Assembly (NCBI RefSeq): GCF_964355755.1
Contig: NC_092677.1
Coordinates: 11,120,601-11,184,600, forward strand
Source of the DNA: Antedon mediterranea
Taxonomy: Eukaryota; Echinodermata; Crinoidea; Comatulida; Antedonidae
Reading direction: 5' to 3'
DNA: 64,000 nucleotides
The position numbers were made by a program, and so were the translations under genes. The notes beneath the pieces are model-generated. The model ran no database searches, had not been told where the DNA came from, and saw nothing but the letters and a program-made list of their open reading frames with translations. Of the stretch, positions 25,101 through 38,000 are shown piece after piece; position 1 is the first letter of the stretch, and every line of letters starts with the position of its first letter.

Positions 25101-25992
25101 CATCCGGCTCATGTGCACTTTAAAGAACCTAGTACATCTTTCGAGATGAGTAGGGAGTTATCACGGTGTACTAGTTCACACACAGCCACTGTCACAAACT
25201 CATCATATACATATATACACTGGGCCCCATGGGAGAACAGTCTTTGATACAAGAGGCTACCCAGTATAAAGAATAAATAATATTCTGAAATCTGTGCCCT
25301 ATTTCTATTATATTCTAATATATTGTATTAGTTTATCAACTAGTTGTATCATTACAGGGTACCGAACGAATGAAGAAACCAGGTCTTAAGAGTTTGCGCA
25401 CGGTACGCCCTCTACAGGCAGGCATGGTATTCACAATTGAACCTGGCTGCTACTTTATTCAGGAGGTATGTAACTTTTTTTAAACCAGAAATTCTCACAA
25501 AATCAGAAATGATAAGGTACTCAAAAATTGTAGTGAAACATATTTTTGCAGAGCTGATAATATTATAAATTTTGTTACAGGTTTTGCAAAAGGCATTTAG
25601 CAATGAGATCCAGGCTCCATTCTTGTGTCAAGAACAAATCAGGAGATTCATGAACTTTGGAGGGGTAAGTGTAAGTGTGGGAAAGGAAGGGGGAGTGAGG
25701 TGTCATGGAGGAGTGAGGTGTCATGGAGGAGTTTATAAATGTGGACCAAATTTTGGGGTTATTTTAGATAATATTCTTGTGTAACATATAAAAGCATATT
25801 GACAAAACTTGTACCATAAGGTACTGTTTTTTTGTGCCACAGAGGCTTTCACAAATACAAACTTCTTTGTTATAGGTCCGAATTGAAGATGATATTGTCG
25901 TAACCTCAGATGGAATGGAGCTACTAACATGTGTGCCAAGAACAATAAATGAAATTGAAGCATTTATGGCCAAAGCCAGAGAAACTTATTAA
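19116..25992 (+). CDS. PEPD: Xaa-Pro dipeptidase (prolidase), complete, 15 exons
   Basis: Cytosolic dinuclear-metal aminopeptidase of the pita-bread fold (M24 family) that splits dipeptides with C-terminal proline or hydroxyproline, releasing proline from degraded collagen and diet. Exons: 19116-19135, 19626-19803, 20142-20269, 21119-21182, 21540-21587, 21751-21812, 22258-22302, 22389-22511, 23176-23244, 23727-23804, 24115-24263, 24749-24933, 25358-25465, 25581-25664, 25876-25992. All are GT-AG with consistent phase and give 485 residues, close to the 493 of the human protein. The five metal ligands are intact: Asp275 (LFDLGG), Asp286 (ASDITC), His369 (PHGLGHF), Glu411 (FTIEPG) and Glu451 (VRIEDD), each one position before the human numbering. 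The start has two adjacent ATGs (19116 and 19119); either is possible. It is divergent from MAO with about 3.1 kb between start codons. Introns carry two MITE copies, a minisatellite and a SINE. Confidence 0.97.
20296..20931. mobile_element. Inverted-repeat element family 5 (about 636 bp) in PEPD intron 3
   Basis: Ends TTTAAAGCCCCATTCCCT and AGGGAAGGGGTCTTTAAA. The interior is less AT-rich than its surroundings and includes a TAGGCCTA cluster near 20710-20745. Confidence 0.6.
21850..22190. repeat. Minisatellite of CACCCCTATTCAGGAGACAG units in PEPD intron 6
   Basis: About fifteen imperfect 17-24 bp units built on ACACCCCTATTCAGGRGACA. Related words (GGACACCCCTATTCA, GGGGACACC) occur at 3089-3250, 4750-4800 and 7488-7712, so this is the local expansion of a dispersed motif. 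Confidence 0.85.
22562..22792. mobile_element. MITE family 1 copy carrying a block shared with a WDR59 exon
   Basis: A MITE at 22562-22680 is followed without a gap by about 80 bp (22677-22757) nearly identical to 29621-29700, part of WDR59 exon 21 plus its donor and intron start. After it comes a degraded second MITE right end (AAGTTGATAGTCTAGACAAA, GCTTTA). It lies in PEPD intron 8. Confidence 0.75.
22930..23110 (+). mobile_element. Non-LTR retroelement 3' tail
   Basis: AGGATCCCAATGGAAATATT, TTTGGGTTATCCTGG and a CAAATCAAATTAAG end, similar to the insertion at 54205-54356 (GGACCCCAATGGAAATAAG, TTGGGTTATTCCTGGG). PEPD intron 8. Confidence 0.55.
23950..24093. mobile_element. MITE family 1 copy ending 21 bp before PEPD exon 11
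   Basis: Left end AAGTTCTGTCCACGCTACCA, right end TTTGATAGTGGAGACAGAGC. Only a short pyrimidine-rich stretch separates it from the TTAG acceptor of exon 11. Confidence 0.85.
24957..25280 (+). mobile_element. tRNA-derived SINE, family A
   Basis: The head resembles a tRNA with a long variable arm (GTAGCCGAGCGGTTAAAC as box A, GGGTTCGAGGCTCAC as box B). A body shared with 30115-30360 follows (TCCATGGTTCTTGTTGTAGA, ACTGGGCCC) and the end is ATAAA-rich. PEPD intron 12. Confidence 0.8.
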
Positions 25993-26289
25993 ACACTTTT
26001 TCTAAAACATAATTATGTATATATTTTTTTCTAGTATTCAATTCATTGTTATTATGCTATATGAAATTGTTGACAAAAAATAGATTTGTTGTTTTGTACA
26101 CATATGTAATGTATGTAAACTTTGACATTAGAGGTGAACTTTGACATTAAAGGTGAACCTCTTGAAATGTTAAAACAATTTATATTCAACATGTAATTAG
26201 TTTTTCAATGTTTTATCATTTAGCATTTAATTGTATAACATATGCGGTTTTTGGATATGCATGCATACATGAATATGGACTTAAAATGG

Positions 26290-26295
26290 AATAAA
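26290..26295 (+). terminator. Likely PEPD polyadenylation signal
   Basis: AATAAA lies 298 bases after the PEPD stop codon, in AT-rich sequence, and is the clearest signal in the convergent interval between PEPD and WDR59. The cleavage site was not determined. Confidence 0.5.
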
Positions 26296-26336
26296 ATACT
26301 ATAAGACCTTATAAAGCATTATTTTCAAATATTACT

Positions 26337-26342
26337 TTTATT
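26337..26342 (-). terminator. Possible WDR59 polyadenylation signal
   Basis: AATAAA on the minus strand, about 940 bases past the WDR59 stop and only about 40 bases from the PEPD signal on the other strand. If both are used, the two convergent transcripts end almost back to back. Nearer minus-strand signals may exist, so this is tentative. Confidence 0.3.
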
Positions 26343-26689
26343 CAAAATAACTTTGGTAGTTACTGAAGATTGATAAACATGATGATTTGCATTGACTTTG
26401 ACATCTTTGGAATTTATTTGCATTATGGTTCTGGATTTATGATACATGGTACAATTAGAAATACAGCTTGTTCTGGTTTAATGGTTGATCACCCTGATTG
26501 AACCTCTCTTTAAACTACCCTTTTATTGGCCAGAAGTAAAGTAATGACATCCTCTCTTGTTTCCGGCGAAGAACAAGAGCTCTGGCCACCGCCACAGCCT
26601 CATTGGTTCGTATTTGCCAACATGTTACACATAGTTCAAGAAGATAGTGTGTATTAATAGGCACAATGATCAGCTCTGACAAACAGTAT

Positions 26690-27265
26690 GGCAAACAAAT
26701 ACTTTAACAACAATCAAAGAATAAAGCCTGGTAGCAGACATTTCTTGATAAAGCAGAATACCACATCCAATAGCAAGAAAAAGGACGGCAGCACCAATCA
26801 CAGAGATTGAGACATCCTCATCTTTGATCCACACCACAAAAGATCTGTTGAGGGCCGCTGAGCACACACTTTTTGTTTGATATCAATAACCAAAATTTCA
26901 GCCACAGATGCAAGACCAACGATGGCAGCAACGATTACAGATATTGGCAGATATCCTCATTTTTGATCCACACCAGAAAAGATCTGTTAAGTGATGGTAG
27001 CAGACACTATCAGCGGTTTGACAGACATCCTTATCTTTAAAACACTCCAGCACCCCAAAAGGTCTGTTGAAGGTAGCGGACACATCTTGTTTGATACCGA
27101 TAAGCAGAATGACAACCGAAACTTTAGCAAGACCACTGATGGCAGGACAGCCTCTGTTTGAAGTACTAATCCAGCAACCAAAAGGTCTATTGAAGGCCAT
27201 GGTAGCAGGCACCTCTAGTTTGATAAGACAGACAACCAAACCAGTTAGCAAGACCATTTGTGGCA
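26690..27265 (-). repeat. Degenerate tandem repeat in the WDR59 3' untranslated region
   Basis: At least four diverged units begin near 26811, 26950, 27026 and 27148, two of them 121 bases apart. Shared words include TTTGATCCACACCA, CACTCCAGCA, AAAAGGTCTGTTGAAGG, GGTAGCAG and AGCAAGACCA. The array lies directly downstream of the WDR59 stop in the transcript sense. A 123-codon minus frame through it has no recognisable domain and is best explained by the repetition. Confidence 0.65.
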
Positions 27266-27279
27266 ACAAGTTTTAACAA

Positions 27280-30200
27280 TTAGCAGTTCTGATAAGCACA
27301 TTTGCAACCACACCCTGTAGGACATACAGCCTCCTCTTTAAACCACTCCAGCATGTGTGAGGTGTGACCACCATGCCCACAAGTAAGGCAAAAATTGGAA
27401 GAACCTAATTACAACAGAAAATGAAAATACAAACAACATTAGAATTGGCTACTGAGACTGAGAATAGATAGATAAGTTGCTTTATAAGAGCCAGAATTAG
27501 ATTAGAAGAGTTAATCTTATCCTGAACATGCCATTGATAAATTAAAGTACTATGATTTTAATATTGCTAAAATTAATCGGGTATATTTTGTCACAGACTG
27601 AACATTTGTGAAGAGTAAAACTGTCTATGCAAAGTATGTACCAATAGATTTAAAAAACAGTGTCTTTTACTTTAATCGCTCGCTATAGATGAATGTTGTC
27701 AACAAGTAGATCACAACCCAAGAGTTCTACTTGGTAAGGTTTTGTATAATATTATATAAAAAATACAAATTTCAGTTTACTTGTTGACAATGGCATTTTG
27801 TATATAATAATTAACACCTGTTAGGGGTATTCCTTGAATAGCAGTTTGCCGTATTGTTAAACGTACATTATTACCCCTTGTTCACTTCTCAGGAAAGAAT
27901 TCCCTTAATAGACGTGTCCTCTGAATATGGATGTCCACTGAGGAGAGTCCCAAAAGAGGGTTTTTTACTGTACAAGTATGTTTCTGGATTAAAGTATGGG
28001 TACTTACCTTTGACAGCCACATGGCATATTGCACAACTAAATGAAAACCAGCGACAGTCATCACACTGTATAGAAAACACTCTTTTCTGACAATGCTGGC
28101 AAGTAATACCAAAATTCACAAACTCTGTATATACAAGTACAATTAATTTAAATGCGGCAACATATTGGATTAGGTGCGATTATTTTATCTGGCTATAAGG
28201 GGATGCTGATCTAGCCCATAGGATGCTTATAGCCCTGGGGATGCTGATCTCGCCCTAGGGATGCTTATCTGGCCATGGGAATGCTTATCTGGCTCTGAAG
28301 ATGTTGATCTAGCCCATAGGATGCTGATCTAGCCCTGAAGATGCTTATCTCGCCCCGGAGATGCTGATCTCGCCCTGGGGATGCTTATCTAGGCCAGGGG
28401 ATGCTGATCTCGCCCTGGGGATGCTTATCTAGGCCAGGGGATGCTGATCTCGACCTGGGGTTGCTTATTTAGCCCTGGGGTGCTGATCTAATTTTGAGGA
28501 TGTATCTAGCTCTTAAAATGCTTACCTAGTCCTGAGGATGCGGGTGGAGGATGTGTGAGGTAGTTCAATACATCAGCTCTAGCTTCCATTATGTTCCATC
28601 GGTAAAGAATCTCAGCATAAACACTCTTGAACTCATCATATTGCCGCAGCTTGTTCTCATCTAATAACCTACGTAAAATACACACATAGTTTTATCTTTA
28701 GCTCTGTATACACTTTGACAACAAAATGTGATGTACCTATATATGGATATGATGATGTCATATCACTACTATATTTGGGGATATCACTACCATATTTGGC
28801 CACATAACACTTTTTGATAGTGTAGACAGAGCTTAAGAATATTTCTTGTAAATATATTACAGTATTTTCAGTACTTAAAAATTATCCTTTCTGTGATTTT
28901 AATATCTTCATTGTTATAAGTTCTCACAATCATCATGTTGATTATCACATAAGTACAGTAGTCAGTGTCTTAGCAGTCTTTCACAGTTGGTTTTGAATTT
29001 TGATTTATTTCCTATTTTATTTGTATTTTTTATTTTTTTTATTTAATTAAATAAAATTGATTATACAGTTAATTACTTTGATTTTTCATTATGTTCCCTT
29101 GTCTCAATCTCATAAAAGTTCTTATAATTGAATTTGTAGTCGTCTGGTGACTCAGGGAGCCAACCTGAGCCGTAGTCGCCATCTGGTTGCCAATCAGAAG
29201 TGAAGATTGGATCATAGCTACTTTGCACCATGTACTTGCCAGCTGACTAAAAAGAAGAGAAATACATTTCAAACTGATCATAAAAATAATGAAGTAAAGT
29301 AAAACTACACCATCAACTTTATGTGCCCATTATTATGTGAACATGATTATGTCATATCACTACCATATTTGGGAACATCACACCTTTTTTAAACTAGTTT
29401 GAGGTTAGGATTGACCTCAGGGTTTGTGGTACACAATATGTTTCCAAAAAGGATGTAGAGTGAAGTTGAGAATTTTTGGACACTTCTACAGCTCTGTCTA
29501 CACTATCAAACTAGTTTGAGAAAAAATGTTTCCAAATATGGTAGTGATATGACATCATCATGTCCATATATGGACACATCACATTTTTTTGTCACATAAA
29601 GTTTGATAGTGTAGACAAAAGCTTTACATATGTGTGCTTAATTACCAATAAGATGAAGTCATCACTTGATGTTGACCTTTTAAAGTCACGCCTTTTATTT
29701 CTGTGTTGCGCCACCTGATTGGTCGGAGTAGCTCTTGACCCAAATGTACAGCAAATCATAGCTAATGTTTGTACATCATGTATTGAACTATAATATTCAA
29801 TCCTGAATGATCAAAACAGAGATATAAGTCAGACAACAGATATATTCAAATTTGTAAGATTTATTTTATGCTTAGATTAAGAATCGATTGATGAATTACA
29901 AATACATTTTACTCACAAAGAAGAAAGCAATTTACGGCCAAAGGGATGAGCTCCCCATGGTATTCCAACATCAACGTTTTCATCAGGTATCAGCGTGGAA
30001 TCTGTTGATAATGATGCCAAAGACCAAACCTGAAAGATGAATTAAAACATGTGAATACATTCAACACAGATCAACTTTCTTGCCAACTAAGTGATATGCT
30101 CACATATACAGTGAATGGCCATAACATCGGCAAGGGTTCGAGGTGCAAGCGCTCCATGGTTCTTGTTGTAGAACAAGTCTTCTTGGATAAGGACTATAAA

Positions 30201-31094
30201 GCGTAGGTCCAGTGTACACATCTAGCTCATGTGCACTTTAAAAAACCTAGTACATCAAGTAGGAGATCACCCCGGTGTACTAGTACATCACAGCCACTGA
30301 TAATAACTGGGCCCTCTGGAAGACCAGTCTTTGACTGAAGAGGTCATCCAGTATAAATAAATAATTAACAAAAATAAATAACAAACAGACACACATAACT
30401 TATTTTTATTTGATGTCTTTAGGCACATGTGGCCAAGGATTACCAACAGTAAATGAATCACTGCCCTAACCCACATGGTACAGGGGCTATTTTGTAAAGC
30501 ATTTGACCAGGGTAACACCCTACTCATCTTGAATGATGAACTGGGTTATTTAAAGTGAACACGGGTGAACTGTGTACACTGGACCTACGGTTTATAGTCC
30601 TTATACCAGACCTAGTAGCAAGTTGGTATAATGAGAGTATTACTATATTTTGCAAGCAATAATGTAAAACAATATCTACCTGTACTAGATCATCTCTTCC
30701 TACTTCCTTTGCAGCTTGGGCGTTCATACTGCACATTCGTGGAATGTCGATGGTCTGTAGTCTAAAATAAAATATTTATCAAACATGAAGGTAATAAAAA
30801 CGTATATTGGTGCGCTAGAACCACTGCAAATACAACCCAGTATATTAACTATTGTATTAACTATTGTAGAGTGGAGTTGTGGCTTGGTGGTTATGATGCT
30901 TGGCTACCACTCCAAGGGTCCTGGGTTCAAATCCCGTCAGGATTTTTTCAAAGGACTAAATTACAACTCCACTCCCAAAGACTTGTAATAAGACTTTGTT
31001 TATGTAAAGCATCTTGTATATAGTGTTTGTCTTGTGAACCTCTGAGGGTCCCTAATGATCAGCAATAGCTGGATGGATCACCCTCATTAAATAT

Positions 31095-31130
<36 letters not shown>

Positions 31131-31972
31131 CTCCTGAACATTAGCCTGCTGTTCACACCCATTCCACCACCGCAGAACACCTTGTACACAGAAGCATTTC
31201 CTGTTTAACTTTGTAAAGTGCCTTCGAACATTATTTTTATGGATACCGGCGATATATAAGTCTCATAGGCGTCGCTTTCGATGCCCGGCATGTAGAACAA
31301 ACCGAAAAAGAAATTTGTTTTTGGCAAGTGGCCATCCGACTCTTAAATTCTTGAACTTTGACTCTTGTTATATTGTACTGTGTATTGTGATATTTTGTAT
31401 ATTTTGTAAGATCATTTTAATCCAGACCTTTTTATTTGAATTGCCCCATGTGGGATGAGTAAAGAATTTTGAATTGAATTGAATTGATTGATGTCTTCCC
31501 CAAAGCAAGTATCATAGATTGAATACCTAATAAATTGAGTAGTAACAGTGTTAACACTTACATATATGTTTCAGCTAATTTGCGATGAATAGGAAGAAGC
31601 CCAGACACATTGTGTAAAACAACAGATCCGTGTCGGAATTGCTTGGAACTTGAATCTGAGCCTTTTCTTTTGGATTTGAAACCTTTCGGTCGTTTCTGAA
31701 AAAAATAATAATTGGCTTAATTACATATATCATATATATAAAAAAAAATGCCTTTATAACTATGCCTTTTGTTTGTTAACATCTTTGATTGGTTGATTTG
31801 TTTTATTATGTAATTTTGTGACTTATATATGTTATCCTTTGTTACAATTCTTTTCACCTGATGATGGGCTATGCCCGAAACATGTCGTTAAAATAAATCT
31901 ATATTGAGGCAGTTTTAACTTATTTGATCTTGATTTTTTTCTATATCCTGCCTATGCAGCTCTTTGATTTAT

Positions 31973-32007
<35 letters not shown>

Positions 32008-35000
32008 AAAGGCAAATTACTGAAAAAAATGACAATGCTGTGGGTATCAGTGGCTGGATCTCAATGGAGATACAAAAATAAAAAGCGAAAAGCTAAATCA
32101 AAACGATAAAGTAAACAGCCAGAAAAGTTAGCAGAGCTTTCGGGCAACACTAGCCCTTATATATATAAGTATGGTAGATACCAATGTTTTGCAATGTAAA
32201 GCCTTGTCTACACTATCAAACTTTATGTGACAAAAAATGTGATGCCCATATATAGACATGATGCTGTCATATCACTACCATATTTGGGCACATCACACTT
32301 TTTGTCAAATAAAGTTTGATAGTGTAGACAGAGCTTTAAAGTAGCAGTAGTAAATCAATATGTATATCGTAGTAAAATACGGTGTCCTTACATTTTCTCT
32401 GAGATTGTAATAGCTACTCAATGATACACTGTCTTGATTAACAGGTTTCTTCTTCAATGGAAGTGAGCCCAATGCTGATAATGCTCTGTTGATGAAATAA
32501 TACTATACATCCTAAAGCAATTATTGTTAGAGCTTTGCTAATACAGGCATCACATGATGTGTGATGTGATGTAACACTGTATCCTAGAATTTGCCTATGA
32601 TACTGTAGACATTTTAGATATAGTAGCGAGAATTAAATTAAGAAGTGTACACATTATATTATTAATTATATTGTGATTAAAAATGTTTTAATAAAAAGTA
32701 TTAATTATACTGTTTTTTTTGTCACAAGAATGATTAAAGATGTATTGTCCCTTGAAACACAAAAAATAAAAAAAAAATATTCTAAATATAAATTGGCCAT
32801 ATCAAAGTAATATTAAAGTTATTCACTTTAATTCGAAAATTCGAGGCAAAAACAACAAGTTTATGTAATTAACAGGTAAATTAATTTGATTACATTTCGT
32901 CTGGAAAATCGTCACAAGCAAAAGTAAACAAAGATTTCAAACCATTAGTATGCATTATGCATGATGCTAATTAGGATTGTTTGCAACTCGTCGCGGTTGG
33001 GAAGGTGTTTTCACACAGATCGCGAAGAAGTTTTATGATTATGCATACAGAGTAGCCAAACAAGCGCGTTGCATTATGAGATATGTTTTGATCGAAAACT
33101 TTGACTGGAAGTCAAAGTTATTTTTTTAACAAAAAAACGTCTGTATTTCGGTTGAATTAGTCAAAGGGACAATACATCTTTAAATGTGTCATCAGTGCTT
33201 TCTAGCTTCTAAAGTAGAACCCTTAACATATATTTCCATTTGTTTGTTTCAGGGGAATGTGTCTCTAAATTACTCAATAACATAATGCTTACTTTGGAGT
33301 TGGTACTTGTTGACTGCTGTTTTTTCTAAACGTACCAGGTCGATGAAAAACAACAAGTTTATCTGAAATCAGAACAAGATTTTAATACTTAGCTTAATTC
33401 TTAACACAGTGCCATATAAACAAGAGGCTTTGCGAATAACTAACAAAGAACTACAGCTCTGACTACACTATCAAACTTTATGTTACAAAAAAATGAGATG
33501 TGCCCATAATATGGACATGATGATGTCATATCACTACCATATTTGGGAATATATCACAACCATATTCAGGCACAATCTAGATTGATAGTGTAGACAGAGC
33601 TTTAATTAAGTCTTTAATTAATACAGTACTAACCTACTCCACAGAATCTGGCACCACATGTTCTTGGAAACGGAATGCATTTATCTGAAAAGCTGTTGTA
33701 CTTGTAATTAGCCTGTGTTGGACTGTACTGGTGTCTATACATACTTGGGCTTCCTACAATGGTTTGTGAGTTAGACTACAAGGATAAATTAAATAATTTA
33801 TCAAAATGACATCATTATGAATAAATTATATTTGTTGATGCATGTATATATATAGTATAATAATAAATAAATGAATGAATGAACAAAAATAAGAATGCAA
33901 TCATTAAAAATTTATTTTTATATAATTAACGTTACTAATCATATCACAATCACAAGGGGAATTAATAGATTTTAGGGCATAATATTTTCTACATAAAACA
34001 ACTACTTTAGTGGAGCTGTAGTTTGGTGGTTAACACGCCTTCCAATCCTAGGGTTTAATCCTGACCAGTGCCACGGTTGTAACTCACAACTCTTTTTCTA
34101 AGCCTCAAATGAGACATAAAGCACGATAAATTATAAAATAGTTTATTCATAATTGGCGAGTTGCTCGCTGTTGGATGCGTATGAAATATAAAAAAACAAC
34201 TTACTGGACTTTGCATGCTCTGTAATGGAATTGATAACTGTTGTAAACAAGCTTCCAGACATGGACGAGATTGCTGGACACACTGGCGACAAGTATCCTT
34301 CAGTGTCTGCAAACATTAGTAATTAAATATTGATATTAAACACTTAAACATAATTTATATTGTATCATAATCTCATAGTCTTCTTGTTGGCTGCAATTGA
34401 TCAGAGTTCGTTGCTCCTTTAGTCATCATTTGACCGGAAAAAGATATACTTTACCAGCACAAAGGGGTATCCCCCACTAGTCAACTCTCCCAGTACTGTA
34501 CACCTTTGGGCTGGTTTCCAGAAAATCTGGCTTTAAAATTAAAATGGTAAAAATTAATTTGGGACATTTTGGAACTTGAGAAAAGTCTGGTTTTGAGAGA
34601 GTTTCCAGTATTGGAAGAGTGGACTGTATATAGTGTTCTGTATGTCTTACCATGGAGGAATGGTCTTACCTTTAAGATTCTAGTCTTTTGCTCTAAATCA
34701 ACTACCGATGATTCATGATACACAAAGATAGGAGGTGTATTATTGGGATACATGGACGGGAATGTAACCAATATTTTTACAGCTGCATTGTGCGAAACAA
34801 GTGTACAACTTCGGTTTCCTATATCCATCTGAAAGAAAAGTTTTATAAAATGTCCAACTTTTTTGATTGATATTTTTCTTTGGCAAGCACGGCTAAAGAC
34901 ACTTTCAATGACACTGGGCATGGGAAGATTAACTTTAAATAGTCAGAGATTTCAATCAATCAACAATCTCTCTCCACTGTATTTCCATGAAAACAAACAC

Positions 35001-38000
35001 ATGACAATGCCTAAAAGAAGCATCAGTATCAGCAGTGGCGTAATGGATATGATTGCTCACTGGCTAAACCTGAGAGCTGAAATGGGCCCCAGTCCATGAG
35101 TAGCCTCAATGCAACTACTCAGCCTTGTACAGCCCCCTTAAGAGTTCTAAACATGGGGGCCTTTTCGTCCTGATTTTCAGTAAATACAATTTAAATTTAT
35201 GACCAAAATTATCTCACTTACTTTCTCCACATGTGGCATCTTAGTGTTACTCGATATCTGTGAATTTGTTATTTTAATGAATTCCTGTTGCAGCGACATG
35301 GAATGTGTGGAGATCTCAGTGTCGATAGATGAACTATGCTCTGATGGTGTCTCGTCTGATCTTGTTGGAGTGCCATGCACACTTGTGTCTTCCTCTGTGC
35401 CATTGGTTGAAAGTGGCACGGATTCTGATAGGGTGTTATGAACCAGAGTGTCAACATCAACACCGCAGTACTAAATAAAACATTCACGTTCAATTCAAAA
35501 TATTTATACAAAATATATTTCTTTTTTTACCAATTATATATAATTTATTTTTGTATATTTGAAATCAAAAAATATTTTAGTAATCATACTGTATTTATAA
35601 AAAATATATTTCTGTTTTAACCAATTTGTGTCTACTTTTTTGTTGTATGTTTGAAATAAAAAATATGTTAATACTGTAATAATATGAATATATTGAGGCG
35701 CTCTTTATCAAAAGTTCTTGAAGATGGGTTTTAAGAACAGATTTTAACTGTTTCAATGTAGAAGAATTACGTATACAATGAGGTATTGGATTCCAAGGAA
35801 AGGTGCCGCAGCAGAAAATGCTCTGTGAAATGGACCATGTTTGTTTTAGGCACAAAACAAATATGATTACAGTAGGTGTATAAAGACATTAATGTTAATA
35901 TGGGTTATGATGGCATTTCCAACACAGCAACATAAAAAAATCAGTACAATTATTACATACCCTCTGTATATTTGTGTCGATCTTCCAGATAATCAGGTGT
36001 TGATCACGTGACCAAGTAACAAGCTGATGGTCAGATGAATCTATTAATGAAAATTTATTTATTTATTTTTTTTTATTTCATCTAACAGTGAGTAACTCGG
36101 CAATTAAAGGATGGATAAACTATTTTTTTATTTATCATTCTTATAAATATCATATATAAGTCTCATTTGGGGCTTAGGGAGTCAAGTTGAGTCGTGAGTT
36201 AAAACCCTGGAACTAGGTGCAGATTGAACCCTGGACCTTGGGATTGGAAAGAAAGGTCCACTACAAGACATATGTCACTAAATCTAATAATGTCAAAATG
36301 TAAAACTATGGGTTAATGAGGGTGAATAGATTCGTACAACAAGGTATTATTCACTACGAGTGAGTAAGTGAATATGAGTTAGGTCGCAGATGTAGAAGAA
36401 AAAATAAAACCACTACTCATGAAGAGAAGGGTGCATGAATACAAACTAACCATCTTGTTTATGTCGCCATTGAAAATCAAGAACAACATCCCTATGGCCT
36501 TGGAAGACATGCACTGGTTGGTGTGGTGTGCTACGACTCCAGAGTACTACAGTATTCTCATCTCGAAGCTGAGGTACAGTTGCTGTTATTATACCATCGC
36601 CAAAGGGCTATATCAGGATAGAAAAATAGGTAAAATTATTTGGCATTGCACACTAAAAGCCTAGTAGACTACAGCATGAGAGACTCTATTAAATTGATGA
36701 AGAGTGTATGTTCTTCAACCAGACCAACAGAATAACTGCATAAAGCGAATTGTTCGACGTGAACATGGACACATTTTAATAACTAAGAATACAGGCAGAC
36801 AATCAGTCTGTTATGCATGTCTACACTATCAAACTTTATCTGACAAAAAAATGTAACGTGATCATATGTGGACACAATGATGACATATCACTACCATATT
36901 TAAGCTCATCACACTTTTTTGTCACACAAAGTTTGATAGTGTAGACAAGGCTTAAGATTTGAGTTTCCTTACCGCATAACAAGCTCTCCAGGCAGGACCT
37001 TTGGTACGCAATTCCTTGTCTGCTTTGTGATTATCTCTCACATCCCAAAACTAAAAACAAAAGAGACAGTTAAAAGTTTAAAAAATAATCTAGACATGTG
37101 CAAACTTCAGAAAAAAAGTCTTTTGTTTATTACTATTTATTTTTAAGCTCTGTCTTCACTATCAAACTAGTTTGACAACAAAAGTGTGATGTGCCCAAAT
37201 ATGGAAGTGATATGCTCAAATATGGTAGTGATATATCATCATGTCCATATATGGCCACACCACATTTTTGTGTCACATAAAGTTTTATAGTATAGACAAT
37301 AGTAATGTTTTTTTTTCAAAAAAAAAAAAATATTACTTTAACAAGTCCATCTTGACTAGAAGTTGCCAGGCTGAATTCATCTGTTGGGTTCCAATCTAGC
37401 CCATGTATCTTTTGTGTGTGAGCTGTTATATATTGTACTGCTGCTTGACTTGTATTCTGTAAAGAAATATAGGTCATATTTAAAAAAAGCCTCGTCAAAA
37501 TGTGTTACTTTAAAGTTTCTGTTCTTGGTTTATTGATTTCTGATTTGTCAGCTAGCTACCTACCCGTTTATCCCACAGTCTAAGATTTCCCTCATGAACT
37601 GTAGCTAGTAAATTAGAGTTTAACTTGTTCCATTTCACTTGTGCGGCACCAACTGCAATGGAAAAGGAAATGTTAGGCCTAAACATTTAACACAAATGAG
37701 GGAGATAAAAATAAATTAAAAATAAATGGCTACCAACCTCTTAATATTTTAACGACAAAAATGTTTAGAATAATTATATGCTATTTTTTTGTTAACTTCA
37801 ACATATTGTGTTTTTTTATTTATTATTATTTTCAAATAAACAAGGCTTGATTGAATGAATGAATTTGGGCATATCACTACCATATTTGGGCACATCACAC
37901 CTTTTTTTTGGTCAAACTAGTTTGATAGTGTAGACAGAGCTCAAAGGAAACTCAATATCCACAGCCTACAGGATAAGTACAGTATATTGATGTTCAATGA

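Noticed and set aside
26898-27269. Minus ORF of 123 codons as a secreted or Cys-rich peptide gene
   Set aside because: It lies in the WDR59 3' untranslated repeat array; openness is explained by tandem units without a stop.
34481-34921. Minus ORF of 146 codons as a separate gene
   Set aside because: Its centre is WDR59 exon 13 (RWD domain); the rest is read-through into both introns.
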